DNA from: CAYYOS01 sp964473355
GTDB lineage: Bacteria > Pseudomonadota > Gammaproteobacteria > Burkholderiales > REEB80
NCBI GenBank assembly: GCA_964473355.1
Contig: CAYYOS010000022.1
Coordinates: 1-22,918 of the forward strand
Reading direction: 5' to 3'
Length of the DNA: 22,918 nt
This document shows positions 6,317 through 14,900 of this stretch, one piece after another (position 1 is the stretch's first letter; each line of letters starts with the position of its first letter). A program made the position numbers and the translations under genes. Below the pieces are notes generated by a model that ran no database searches, was not told the DNA's origin, and saw nothing but the letters and a program-made list of their open reading frames with translations.

Positions 6317-8002
6317 CTAAACGAATTCTTTAACAAATAACAAGACGACGATAAGAGACCCGACCGCTTTTAAGGTACCTACCACGCCACCGATAATTAA
6401 CGGCTTGCCCCCTGCCTGTTTTAATGCTTTGCCGGTAATTTGCATACCCAAGCCAATCAGACCAAAGGCAAATAACCATGCGATCCAATCGCGGAAAGCT
6501 TTAATAATTTTGGAGTCATGGGTAGACGCTTTATCGGCTTTTTCGATGGCACCCTTAGCGACCGCGTCAAATCCGGGAATTTTGGTCACGGCTTTTAACG
6601 TGTCAGAGTCAGCCCGCGTCATGATCTTACGGTTGTCAATCAACGCTTGCATGGCGGCGGTTTCTTGTGGCGTACGAGCTTTAGATAATTCCGCTTGTAG
6701 CGCGCGCACTTCTTTTGGGCGCAGGAGTTTGTCTTCTTTTACTTCAGTGCTGCTGAAGTATTTCCCCTGATAGTGGCCTGCCGGCGCAAAAACCCCGGTG
6801 GAGCTTAGGGCAAACATGGCGATAAAACCTAAGACAAACACTGGGAATTTTCCGACGATGACATGCCCGAGATTAACCCGCGCTGCGCCTTGTTCGTGTT
6901 TTACATACCAGGCGGCGAGCCATAAAACGATGATGGGTAAGAACAGCACGCGGGTAATATTAAAAATTTCCGCTACCTTTAGTGTTTCAATTCCGTGCGG
7001 ATCAAACGCTAACGCGGCACCTGCGACTTGCGCTGAATTTAGAATACCCGTGCCGGCCCATGCGCCAAATTGCACTGGGCCCATATTTAATAAGTGGCCG
7101 ATGGTGGGAAACAAAAACATGCAACCCACGCCCCAAATTAATATGGTACCGATGGTGTAAGCAATTTCCGCCGCTTTGGCCTGGACGACGGGAGATGCCG
7201 CCACGGTTGCCGAAACGCCGCAAACACCCATACCGGCAGACAACACTGCAGTCATGGAATTGCCGGCTTGCATGCGCTTGCCCATGATCAACACCAACCA
7301 GACCGATCCTAAGACAAAAATGCCGATCATAACTACGCTTAACATGCCTAGCTGGGCCAGTTCTGCGGCGCTATATAAGGTGCCTAATAAAATGACGCCG
7401 GTTTTTAGGAAGAAGCGCGCTGTTCGTACGCCATTAGCAGCCCAATTAGGAATTCCAAAGACGTTAGCAAACAAAATGCCGATAACTATCCCCAGCACCA
7501 CATAATTTAAATTAAAGATCTTCGCAAAATCCCAACTGAGCGCACCGGAGCTTTTAACTAGTCCTCCCCAATAGGCGAAAATGGGGTCTAAGCCCCAACG
7601 CACCACAAAGGCAATGAGTAAAATAAACGCGATGCCCGGCACCACCGAAAGGTAATAATCAAGATTACCCTCCTTGGGAGGCAGCAACATAAGAATCAAG
7701 CCCAAAACCACAAACATGCCACCAAATAAATACGACATTTTCACTTGCTTGGCTTTTTCTTCGTCGAATTTTGTTTTTGGCATCACCATCACAGGGACGG
7801 GAGTACCGTCCGCTTTGGCGATTTCCGTTGCCACGCGAGACTCAGCGTCGAATTTTTCTTTGACTTTAAGGTAATCTGAATATGCGCTTTTTTGCAGATA
7901 CACCTGCCAGTTATCAACCTTGCCCGTCGCGTTAAGCCAACCCCAGGCCAACATAATTAGGCCGATGATAAGCAACGCCGGTGATTTTTTGGAATAAACC
8001 AT
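6317..8002 (-). CDS. YeiH/PF03601-family putative sulfate exporter, enlarged form
   Basis: A polytopic inner-membrane protein of 561 residues; ordinary YeiH proteins are about 350. Family motifs are AGMGVCGVSATVAASPVVQAK (start about residue 256) and GTGILNSAQVAGAALAFDP (about 318-335), with an N-terminal core KTGVILLGTLYSAAEL near 200. Two extra hydrophilic segments stand out: residues about 27-88 after the first membrane helix, and about 403-503 (helical, Lys/Glu/Ala-rich) before the last helices. The family has been annotated as sulfate or sulfite-type exporters, but the substrate is weakly established. ATG at 8002 follows an AGGAGGGG ribosome binding site; an upstream in-frame ATG at 8044 is less likely. 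It lies between an exported rhodanese and a micro-protein gene, suggesting movement of a sulfur species. Confidence 0.85.
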   Translation of the reverse strand: MVYSKKSPALLIIGLIMLAWGWLNATGKVDNWQVYLQKSAYSDYLKVKEKFDAESRVATEIAKADGTPVPVMVMPKTKFDEEKAKQVKMSYLFGGMFVVLGLILMLLPPKEGNLDYYLSVVPGIAFILLIAFVVRWGLDPIFAYWGGLVKSSGALSWDFAKIFNLNYVVLGIVIGILFANVFGIPNWAANGVRTARFFLKTGVILLGTLYSAAELAQLGMLSVVMIGIFVLGSVWLVLIMGKRMQAGNSMTAVLSAGMGVCGVSATVAASPVVQAKAAEIAYTIGTILIWGVGCMFLFPTIGHLLNMGPVQFGAWAGTGILNSAQVAGAALAFDPHGIETLKVAEIFNITRVLFLPIIVLWLAAWYVKHEQGAARVNLGHVIVGKFPVFVLGFIAMFALSSTGVFAPAGHYQGKYFSSTEVKEDKLLRPKEVRALQAELSKARTPQETAAMQALIDNRKIMTRADSDTLKAVTKIPGFDAVAKGAIEKADKASTHDSKIIKAFRDWIAWLFAFGLIGLGMQITGKALKQAGGKPLIIGGVVGTLKAVGSLIVVLLFVKEFV

Positions 8003-8030
8003 TTCCCCTCCTAGTGATTGGCCATGACAA

Positions 8031-8063
8031 ACACCTCTTTGCAATTAGCTCGCAAAGAGGTGT
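8031..8063 (-). other. Perfect 12-bp hairpin between rhodanese and exporter genes
   Basis: Plus-strand arms ACACCTCTTTGC (8031-8042) and GCAAAGAGGTGT (8052-8063) are perfectly complementary with a 9-nt loop. On the minus-strand transcript it comes 15 bp after the rhodanese stop and 28 bp before the exporter start. It is followed only by TTTG, so termination would be partial at best. It may set the ratio of rhodanese to transporter by attenuation or mRNA protection (inference). Confidence 0.6.
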
Positions 8064-8078
8064 CGAATGCGATCGCGA

Positions 8079-8540
8079 CTACTCTACCGGCAGCTTGCGT
8101 GCCTTCCAATCGGGGTAGCCGTTACGGTACCAGTACACGTTTTTGTAACCGTTTTGTGCAAGTACGACGGCGGATTTATAAGACTTCCAGCAGGTGCCGG
8201 AATTGCAAAAGACGACAATATGTGCGTTTTTATCGGCGAGCTTACTCATGTCGAATTTGTCCTGCTTAGGATCAAAGTCGGCTGATTTCGCGCTTTTTTC
8301 TGGATCGTAAGGGACGGAAATAGCGCCTTTAATACTACCTTCGCCAAATTCACCGGCTTTACGAGTATCGACAATGACGGCGCCCTTGGCTTGCAATTCC
8401 TGTACTTGTTTGGCGTCGACAATTTTGACGCCCGCTGGGGCAGAGACGGGGGTGTCAATGGCTGCTTGGGCCAGTACGCCTGCGCTGACAAAAAATGAGA
8501 GCGAGATTAGGCCCAGTGCTAACTGTTTCAAACTTTTCAT
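8079..8540 (-). CDS. Exported rhodanese-like sulfurtransferase
   Basis: The 153-residue product begins with a Sec signal peptide (MKSLKQLALGLISLSFFVSAGVL; cleavage near AQA, residue 26). It continues with one rhodanese domain: IVDTRKAGEFGEGSIKGA (56-73) and the catalytic loop CNSGTCWKS with Cys112 as the persulfide-forming residue and a second cysteine at 117, which could form a disulfide with it. The C-terminus VYWYRNGYPDWK is the conserved rhodanese end. It resembles the PQQ-dependent catabolism/periplasmic rhodanese group. It is the first gene of the exporter operon, with GGAGG upstream of the ATG. A role in handling thiosulfate, polysulfide or persulfide in the periplasm is inferred from location. 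Confidence 0.87.
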   Translation of the reverse strand: MKSLKQLALGLISLSFFVSAGVLAQAAIDTPVSAPAGVKIVDAKQVQELQAKGAVIVDTRKAGEFGEGSIKGAISVPYDPEKSAKSADFDPKQDKFDMSKLADKNAHIVVFCNSGTCWKSYKSAVVLAQNGYKNVYWYRNGYPDWKARKLPVE

Positions 8541-8687
8541 ATGCTTCCTCCAGAAGGTAAAAATAGAATGTGCTGTTTCTATAGAATCGAGCGTTTTTCC
8601 TAACGCTTTAATAGTAGTACCCTGACAAATGCCTATTCTTTTTACCTTGCATTTTGCGAAAAGTCAATTCCTCCGTGAAAGTTGCCT

Positions 8688-8745
8688 CGCTTTCTTGATT
8701 ATGGGCAATAATAAGAAAGCGTGGCGTAGGCAATGACTTGCCTGC
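8688..8745. other. Nested inverted repeats in the 244-bp divergent region before the GspE-type gene
   Basis: Arms CGCTTTCTT+ATTAT (8688-8702, one bulged G) and ATAAT+AAGAAAGCG (8708-8721) form a 14-bp stem with a 5-nt loop. Flanking it, TTGCCT occurs at 8682-8687 and again at 8738-8743, and the complementary AGGCAA lies at 8728-8733. AGGCAA can thus pair with either copy. It is a candidate leader switch or a DNA-level operator between the divergent rhodanese and GspE-type genes. Structure seen; role inferred. The remainder of 8541-8784 shows no gene. Confidence 0.45.
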
Positions 8746-8784
8746 TACGTTTTAAGCTAAGTCGGCATAGGAGGTATTAGAAAG

Positions 8785-10599
8785 ATGCAAACTGGCCCGG
8801 AAAAATCTTTGGCGGCTGACCGCAAACTGACGCTCAACGATGTATTGCGGGATTTGATCAAAGATCAGCTTATCAGCCGCGAAGACGCGCAAAAGCTGCA
8901 CGCGGAACGCCGCTCGCTGCGCTCGGATGTGCATCCTTTGCTTCTGGTTGCTGAGAAAAAATGGAAAAGTAGCCTCCCGCCCCATCGCCCCTTGCACATC
9001 GAAGCACTCACAGAATGGATGGCGGGCAAGGCCGGGCTTCCTTACTTACATATCGATCCCCTAAAAATTGATTTCAGTTCGGTTACCACGGTAATTTCTA
9101 AAGCCTACGCGGCGCGCTACAAGGTGCTGCCGATTTCGGTTACGCCTCGCGAGGCCGTGATCGCCACTGCCGAGCCCTATATGACTGATTGGGCACGTGA
9201 GCTTTCCAAAATGCTGCAGCTAAACATTAAGCTGGTAATGGCCAATCCGGTAGATATTAACCGTTATATCTCGGAATTTTATAACCTAGCCAGTTCTGTT
9301 AAGCGCGCCGTGCAAATTCATGGCTCGGAATTGGCGGGCATTAACAATTTTGAGCAACTGGTGGAGCTTGGCAAAACCGGCAAACTCGATGCCAACGAGG
9401 CACATGTCGTTAATATTGTCGATTGGCTGTGGCAGTATGCCTTTGAGCAGCGGGCCAGCGATATTCATTTGGAGCCGAGGCGCGAGGCCGGCGTAGTGCG
9501 GTTCCGCATTGATGGCATCTTGCATCAGGTTTATCAAATACCTCAGGCGGTGATGAACGCGATTACCAGCCGGATTAAATTACTGGGGCGCATGGATGTC
9601 GTGGAAAAACGCCGCCCGCAAGATGGCCGCATTAAAACCAAAACGCCGGACGGCGAAGAAATCGAATTACGTTTGTCCACCATGCCGACGGTATTCGGCG
9701 AAAAGGTGGTAATGCGCATTTTTAATCCGGATGTGTTGGTTAAAGATTTTTCCGAATTGGGATTCTCCGACGAAGAGGTGGCGCGCTGGAATAAATTAAT
9801 CGCCAAACCAAATGGAATTATCTTGGTTACGGGGCCGACCGGCAGCGGTAAGACCACGACGCTTTACTCGACCCTAAAACAACTTGCCGTGCCGGAAGTC
9901 AACGTGTGCACGATTGAAGACCCCATTGAAATGGTAGAACCCTTATTCAATCAAATGCAGGTAGTCCCCAGCATAGGGCTAGAATTTTCCGGTGGCATCC
10001 GCACTTTAATGCGTCAGGATCCGGACATCATTATGGTGGGCGAAATACGCGATCTTGAAACCGCGCAAATGGCAATTCAAGCGGCTTTAACCGGGCATTT
10101 AGTTTTATCAACGTTGCACACCAACGATGCGCCTTCCGCGATTACGCGACTGTTGGATTTAGGCGTTCCGCCTTTTTTACTTAACGCGACGTTGTTGGGG
10201 GTGCTGGCGCAACGCCTAGTGCGCACCTTATGCCCGCATTGCAAAGAGGCGGGTGCCATGGATGAAGCGTCGTGGCGGTGGCTGGTGGGCCAGTGGAAAA
10301 CCGAGCATACCGAGGTTATCAACCAACCGGTAGGTTGTTTAGAGTGCCGACTAACAGGCTACCTGGGGCGTACCGGACTGTATGAAATGATGCTAATGAC
10401 CCCGGCCATTCGGGCATTGGTGAGTGCTGCCTCGGGTGACGCGGAGATTCGTAAGCAAGCCGCCACGGAAGGCATGAAGCCCCTGAGGATAAGCGGCGCC
10501 ATTAAAATTGCCAGCGGCATGACGACTTTAGATGAGGTCTTAAAAGTGGCGCCGATTCCGGATGAGGACAGAAGAGCCGATCGGAGGCTAACTACTTAG
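8785..10599 (+). CDS. GspE/PilB-family secretion or pilus-assembly ATPase
   Basis: A 604-residue cytoplasmic hexameric ATPase of the type II secretion/type IV pilus class. An N-terminal region (about 1-170) contains a degenerate helical domain and a MshEN/GspE-type domain. The catalytic core follows, with SDIHLEP in the arginine-finger domain, Walker A GPTGSGKT at 350-357, Walker B DPDIIMVGE at 412-420, and HTND. A tetracysteine zinc site is formed by CPHC (483-486) and CLEC (518-521). The ATG at 8785 follows AGGAGG. No pilin, PilC/GspF, secretin or pre-pilin peptidase gene is near, so the partner system must lie elsewhere, and GspE versus PilB cannot be decided. The 3' end overlaps the convergent C13 peptidase gene by 8 bp. 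Confidence 0.9.
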   Translation: MQTGPEKSLAADRKLTLNDVLRDLIKDQLISREDAQKLHAERRSLRSDVHPLLLVAEKKWKSSLPPHRPLHIEALTEWMAGKAGLPYLHIDPLKIDFSSVTTVISKAYAARYKVLPISVTPREAVIATAEPYMTDWARELSKMLQLNIKLVMANPVDINRYISEFYNLASSVKRAVQIHGSELAGINNFEQLVELGKTGKLDANEAHVVNIVDWLWQYAFEQRASDIHLEPRREAGVVRFRIDGILHQVYQIPQAVMNAITSRIKLLGRMDVVEKRRPQDGRIKTKTPDGEEIELRLSTMPTVFGEKVVMRIFNPDVLVKDFSELGFSDEEVARWNKLIAKPNGIILVTGPTGSGKTTTLYSTLKQLAVPEVNVCTIEDPIEMVEPLFNQMQVVPSIGLEFSGGIRTLMRQDPDIIMVGEIRDLETAQMAIQAALTGHLVLSTLHTNDAPSAITRLLDLGVPPFLLNATLLGVLAQRLVRTLCPHCKEAGAMDEASWRWLVGQWKTEHTEVINQPVGCLECRLTGYLGRTGLYEMMLMTPAIRALVSAASGDAEIRKQAATEGMKPLRISGAIKIASGMTTLDEVLKVAPIPDEDRRADRRLTT

Positions 10600-11950
10600 C
10601 TACACTCAATTGATACTGTTCTGCTTGTTGTGCTTCCCACTGTTTCAATTTATTTTCCATCGCGCTACTGAAATAAATCTGGGGGTTGGAAGCGGGGAGT
10701 TTTTCGGTTTTTTCACGCGCCGCGATCTCTATTGTGGCCGCCTTAAATGCTGCGATAAAAGAGCTATGCCGCCTTAAGCCATTTTCAAAAAAAGCTTCAC
10801 CAAAATAAGTACGTTCCGCTTCATTGCTGCAACCAAAGGATGTGCGGTCACTTCCCGCGGCGGTAATAATGAGCGTATGCGGGTCCTTAAACTTTTCCAA
10901 GAAAACCCCCGAGTAACACGCTGACACCACCAGTACCTTCCACTTAATTGGCGTCATGGCGAGCATGGTCTGCAGGGTGGCCTGGGGCAGCGAATTTAAG
11001 TCCAGCGGCCAAAACTCTACCGACAAACCCTTTTTACTGCCGTGACTTGTCAGAAATAAAAAAAGGATATCCTCTTCGGCGTCCATGATAGTGCCGAGAT
11101 GCGTGAGCACTTGGCTCAAGTTAGTTATCGACGCAATGCCAAATTCCTTTACCGTCTTCGGATTATTTATAAGAGCTAGGGAACGGGAACGAGTCCCAAA
11201 GCGCGTATCAAAAAGTTCTTTTACGGATTTTGCTTCCTTCATAAAAACGTCTTGAGAACCGTCGCCGGCAAAGGCAACAAAATATAAGTCAGTGACGCCA
11301 GGCCGCTGCGGGGCGAGCGACGACTTTATGTTGTTCAGCATTGCTGGCTGTGTATAAAACACCTCTTCCGCATTAACGCGAGACGCGGGAACGCTAGAAT
11401 CATAGTTTGGTTTGGCGTACCAAAAACGATCCGCTGAGGAAAAAGCAATCTGAGGAAGTACAGAAATGGCGAGAAACAACATCCAGAGTGGTACGAGCTT
11501 AATTCTTGTTTGCGAGGATGCCAAGCGCAGGCAGGAGAAGAGCACAAGCAAGCTCCAGGCAAACACCACCCATTGCGTGTAATACCCATAATGGGCGAAC
11601 GTTTCAGAATGATAGAGCGGCATTGTTAAGATAACTAAAACGTAAAACAGGGGGGCGGAGGCACTCGCATAAACCAGCATTTCCAATAGCATTTGGCGTG
11701 ATATCAGCCTACCAATTACATATGAGGCAAACAAAAATAAAACGAGGTAGAAGCCCACAAAACTAAAGGCATACCAGCTGAACCTTACTGCGCCCGACTC
11801 GCCAAAATAGTCAGCTACTATGCCTAGCGCCAAATTCAGTAAGCTCAGTAAAACGGCCTGATCTAGCGTTACCTTAAAATCTTCCGGCGAGACGCGGCGA
11901 AAAAGTGCAAGCTTTAAGCCCGCGAGTAGGTTAGTTTTAAGCGGGTACAC
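10592..11950 (-). CDS. Membrane-anchored peptidase C13 family protein (legumain/caspase-like fold)
   Basis: A 452-residue protein in two parts. Residues about 30-172 contain four to five hydrophobic segments (for example LLSLLNLALGIVADYF, FVGFYLVLFLFASYVIG, PLWMLFLAISVLPQIAF), a Yip1-like or otherwise unnamed membrane module. Residues about 215-435 form a C13-type cysteine protease domain: strand DLYFVAFAGDGSQ, catalytic His303 in FLTSHGSKKG, catalytic Cys345 in VVSACYSGVF, and the later ITAAGSDRTSFGC strand. The dyad is intact, so activity is expected. The start is GTG at 11950, inside the last codons of the upstream glucan synthase gene (14-bp overlap), with a weak ribosome binding site, so translational coupling is likely. 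Substrate unknown; the fused gene order hints at processing or control of the envelope glucan machinery. Confidence 0.83.
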   Translation of the reverse strand: MYPLKTNLLAGLKLALFRRVSPEDFKVTLDQAVLLSLLNLALGIVADYFGESGAVRFSWYAFSFVGFYLVLFLFASYVIGRLISRQMLLEMLVYASASAPLFYVLVILTMPLYHSETFAHYGYYTQWVVFAWSLLVLFSCLRLASSQTRIKLVPLWMLFLAISVLPQIAFSSADRFWYAKPNYDSSVPASRVNAEEVFYTQPAMLNNIKSSLAPQRPGVTDLYFVAFAGDGSQDVFMKEAKSVKELFDTRFGTRSRSLALINNPKTVKEFGIASITNLSQVLTHLGTIMDAEEDILFLFLTSHGSKKGLSVEFWPLDLNSLPQATLQTMLAMTPIKWKVLVVSACYSGVFLEKFKDPHTLIITAAGSDRTSFGCSNEAERTYFGEAFFENGLRRHSSFIAAFKAATIEIAAREKTEKLPASNPQIYFSSAMENKLKQWEAQQAEQYQLSVAK

Positions 11951-14900
11951 CCAGGGTTACTTTAATTTGATGACGTGTGCCATCATCCTGTAGGGGAATG
12001 GCGTGGGACGAGATTCGCACCTCATCTAACTCTAAATAAGCGATGCCGCGCGATACACCGGTAGGATTGACTACCGTGATTTCGTACTCGGCAGTTTTGT
12101 GTTTATAAAAAATCTTATAGCTTTTCCAATCGCGCGGGATACAGGGGTCAAACTCTAGGGTATTGCCCCGCACCATAAGCCCCAATATCGATTCAACCCC
12201 GGCCCGATACATCCAACCCGCGGAACCCGTGTACCACGTCCAGCCTCCACGGCCCACGTGTGGCGGCTCCGCGTAAATGTCCGCAGCAATGACGTAAGGT
12301 TCCACCTTGTAACGATGCACGCCGGTACGAGTGCAGGCATGATTGATGGGATTGAGCATGGCAAAAAGCTGGGTGGCGCGATCACCGTTGCCCAGCCGCG
12401 CATACGCCATAGATAGCCAAATTGCAGCGTGCGAATACTGACCGCCATTTTCACGCACCCCGGGAAGATAACCTTTTATGTAACCCGGATCGAGTGTGGT
12501 TTTATCGAAAGGCGGTTGAAACAATAGAATCAGATCGTCGCCAGGGCGTATCAAATATTCCTCCACGGCTTCCATCGCGCGTCGCGCTCGCGCGGGTTCG
12601 GCGGCCCCCGACAAAATGCTCCAAGACTGCGCGATGGAGTCAATGCGGCACTCGGCGTTGGACGCGGAGCCCAGGGGCGTGCCATCGTCAAAATAAGCCC
12701 GGCGATACCAGGCACCGTCCCAAGCGTTGGCCTCCACGGCAACTTTTAATTTATCGATGTGTGCCGACCAAACGTGCGCGCGTTCTTGCTGACCGCGTTG
12801 TTTGGCGTAACCCACAAACTGACTTAAAGCAGAAATTAAAAACCACGCCAGCCACACTGATTCGCCCGCGCCGCCATGCCCCACGCGGTTCATGCCATCG
12901 TTCCAATCGCCGGCGCCTATTAATGGCAAGCCATGGGCGCCGACCTTTAAACTACGATCTAGGGTCAGCGCGCAGTGCTCAAAAATATTCGCGGTTTTGG
13001 TCGATTGCGTAGGTTCGAAATAACGATCTTCCTCATCGGCCGCCAGCAATGGGCCTTCAATGAAACCCGCCTTCGCATCCAGCACGGAAAGATCGTTAGT
13101 GACCGCAATATAGTGGGCCGTGACAAAGGGCAGCCATAATAAATCATCGGAAAAATGCGTGCGCACCCCGCGTCCGCTCGGAGGGTGCCACCAATGCTGT
13201 ACATCGCCTTCTACAAACTGGCGAGCGGCGGCGCGCAGAATATGCGCTCGCGCTAATTCGGGTTGAGAGATAACCTGCGCCATGACGTCTTGCAACTGGT
13301 CGCGGAATCCATAGGCGCCGCCGGCTTGATAAAAGGCGGCACGCGCGAGGATGCGGCAGACTATGGTTTGGTAAAGCAGCCAGCTGTTGAGTACCAAGTC
13401 CATGGCTTTGTCCGGCGTCTTTACCTGGACTTTTTGCAAGATAGTTTGCCAATGACGGACCACGGACTGGAATACCACGTCGAGATTTTCTCGACGATAG
13501 CGCCGGATCAATTCTTGGGCTTGGACTTTATCCGCACATTGCCCTAGAAAAAAAACAACGTCTTTACTCTCGTTAGCATTAAGCGTTAATGACGTCTGCA
13601 TGGCGCAGCATGGATCAATTCCTGCGCCAACACGTTTGCTAAAAGCCTTGCCATGGACTAAGGCGCCGGGTGCACAAAGATGGCCGTTGCGTCCCAAAAA
13701 TTCTGTTCTATCGGCGGTGTAAAGATCCGTACCCCCGGAAAGTTGGGCGAATGCGACCCGCCGTCCAAACTCGTTATGCCAAGGATTACGCGCGAGCATG
13801 GCGCCACTATCGGGGTCTATTTCAGTAATAATGAAAGGCGCAGTCGTAGTACGAGAGAAACCTAAGACCCACTCAAGATAACTGGTAACGGCGATGCGGC
13901 GTGGGCGAGTGCCACGGTTGTGTAAAGTTAGGCGAGAAATTTTTATCGGATCATCCAAAGGCACAAACTGCAGAAGGTCAGTGTAAATACCATTTGCTAA
14001 GTGCTCAAACCGACTATAGCCATGTCCATGGTGCGCGATATAAGACGTCCCCTCTAAGCGGATAGGTAGCGCGGTCGGGCTCCACAAATCTCGACTCTCT
14101 TCGTCGTAAATGTAAAACGCTTCCCCGGGTGGATCGCTCACCGGGTCATTCGCCCACGGGGTAATTTGATTTTCCCGGCTGTTTTCCGCCCAAGTGTAAC
14201 TAGATCCCGATTCAGAAACATGAAAGCCAAAATGGGCATTGGCAATGACGTTTATCCAAGGCGCGGGCGTGCGTTGTCCCCGGCCTAAATAGGTGACGTA
14301 TTCTTTTCCATTTTCGGAAAAACCGCCCAGGCCATTAAATAACTCCAGCGCGGGCATTGCCAGTAAAGCCGCCTCGCTGCCGGCGGCAGCATGGCTTTCT
14401 AAAGCTGGGAGTTCCGGGCGCGCTTCGATGCGGCGCATACGCGTTACTTGTTCGCTTAGGTTACCCTGGCGCGCAAGTAAAATAGCGCGGGCCGCGGTTT
14501 GCAATAAATCGCGCTCAGCTACCGTTAATAAGTCCGCGCGCAAAACCGTGACACCACCTTTGGTGTTGCCTTCCAAGTAGCCGCAGCTTCGCACCATGCC
14601 TTCCATGAGGTTTTGTAAATCTTGTGCATAGGAAGCGGTGCGCTCATTTAAAATAATCAGGTCGACATAGAGCCGCTTCATTCGCCAGTATTCATGGGCG
14701 CGAAGCAGCTGACGAACCATGCCCTTATCATCGGTATCGTCGATACGCACAAGAATAATCGGGTAATCGCCGGAAATGCTATGCGCCCAAAGTCCGGAAA
14801 CGCTTAACTCATTGCGCTTTAAAATTTCGCTGGAAGGACGTAAAGTCGGGTCGGAGTACAGCAAACGATTAGCCAGGTGCTGAAATAAATGGGCTTCTTC

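Noticed and set aside
8728..8742. Possible sigma54 promoter (AGGCAATGACTTGC) upstream of the GspE-type gene
   Set aside because: The spacing between the GG and GC dinucleotides is 9 rather than 10 bases and the flanks fit poorly; the bases are better explained by the inverted repeats.
12422..13012. Long plus-strand open frame (196 codons) opposite the glucan synthase 3' region
   Set aside because: It is a shadow of the ndvB frame: Arg/Pro-rich, no ribosome binding site and no recognisable domain, while the minus-strand frame encodes intact GH94 motifs.
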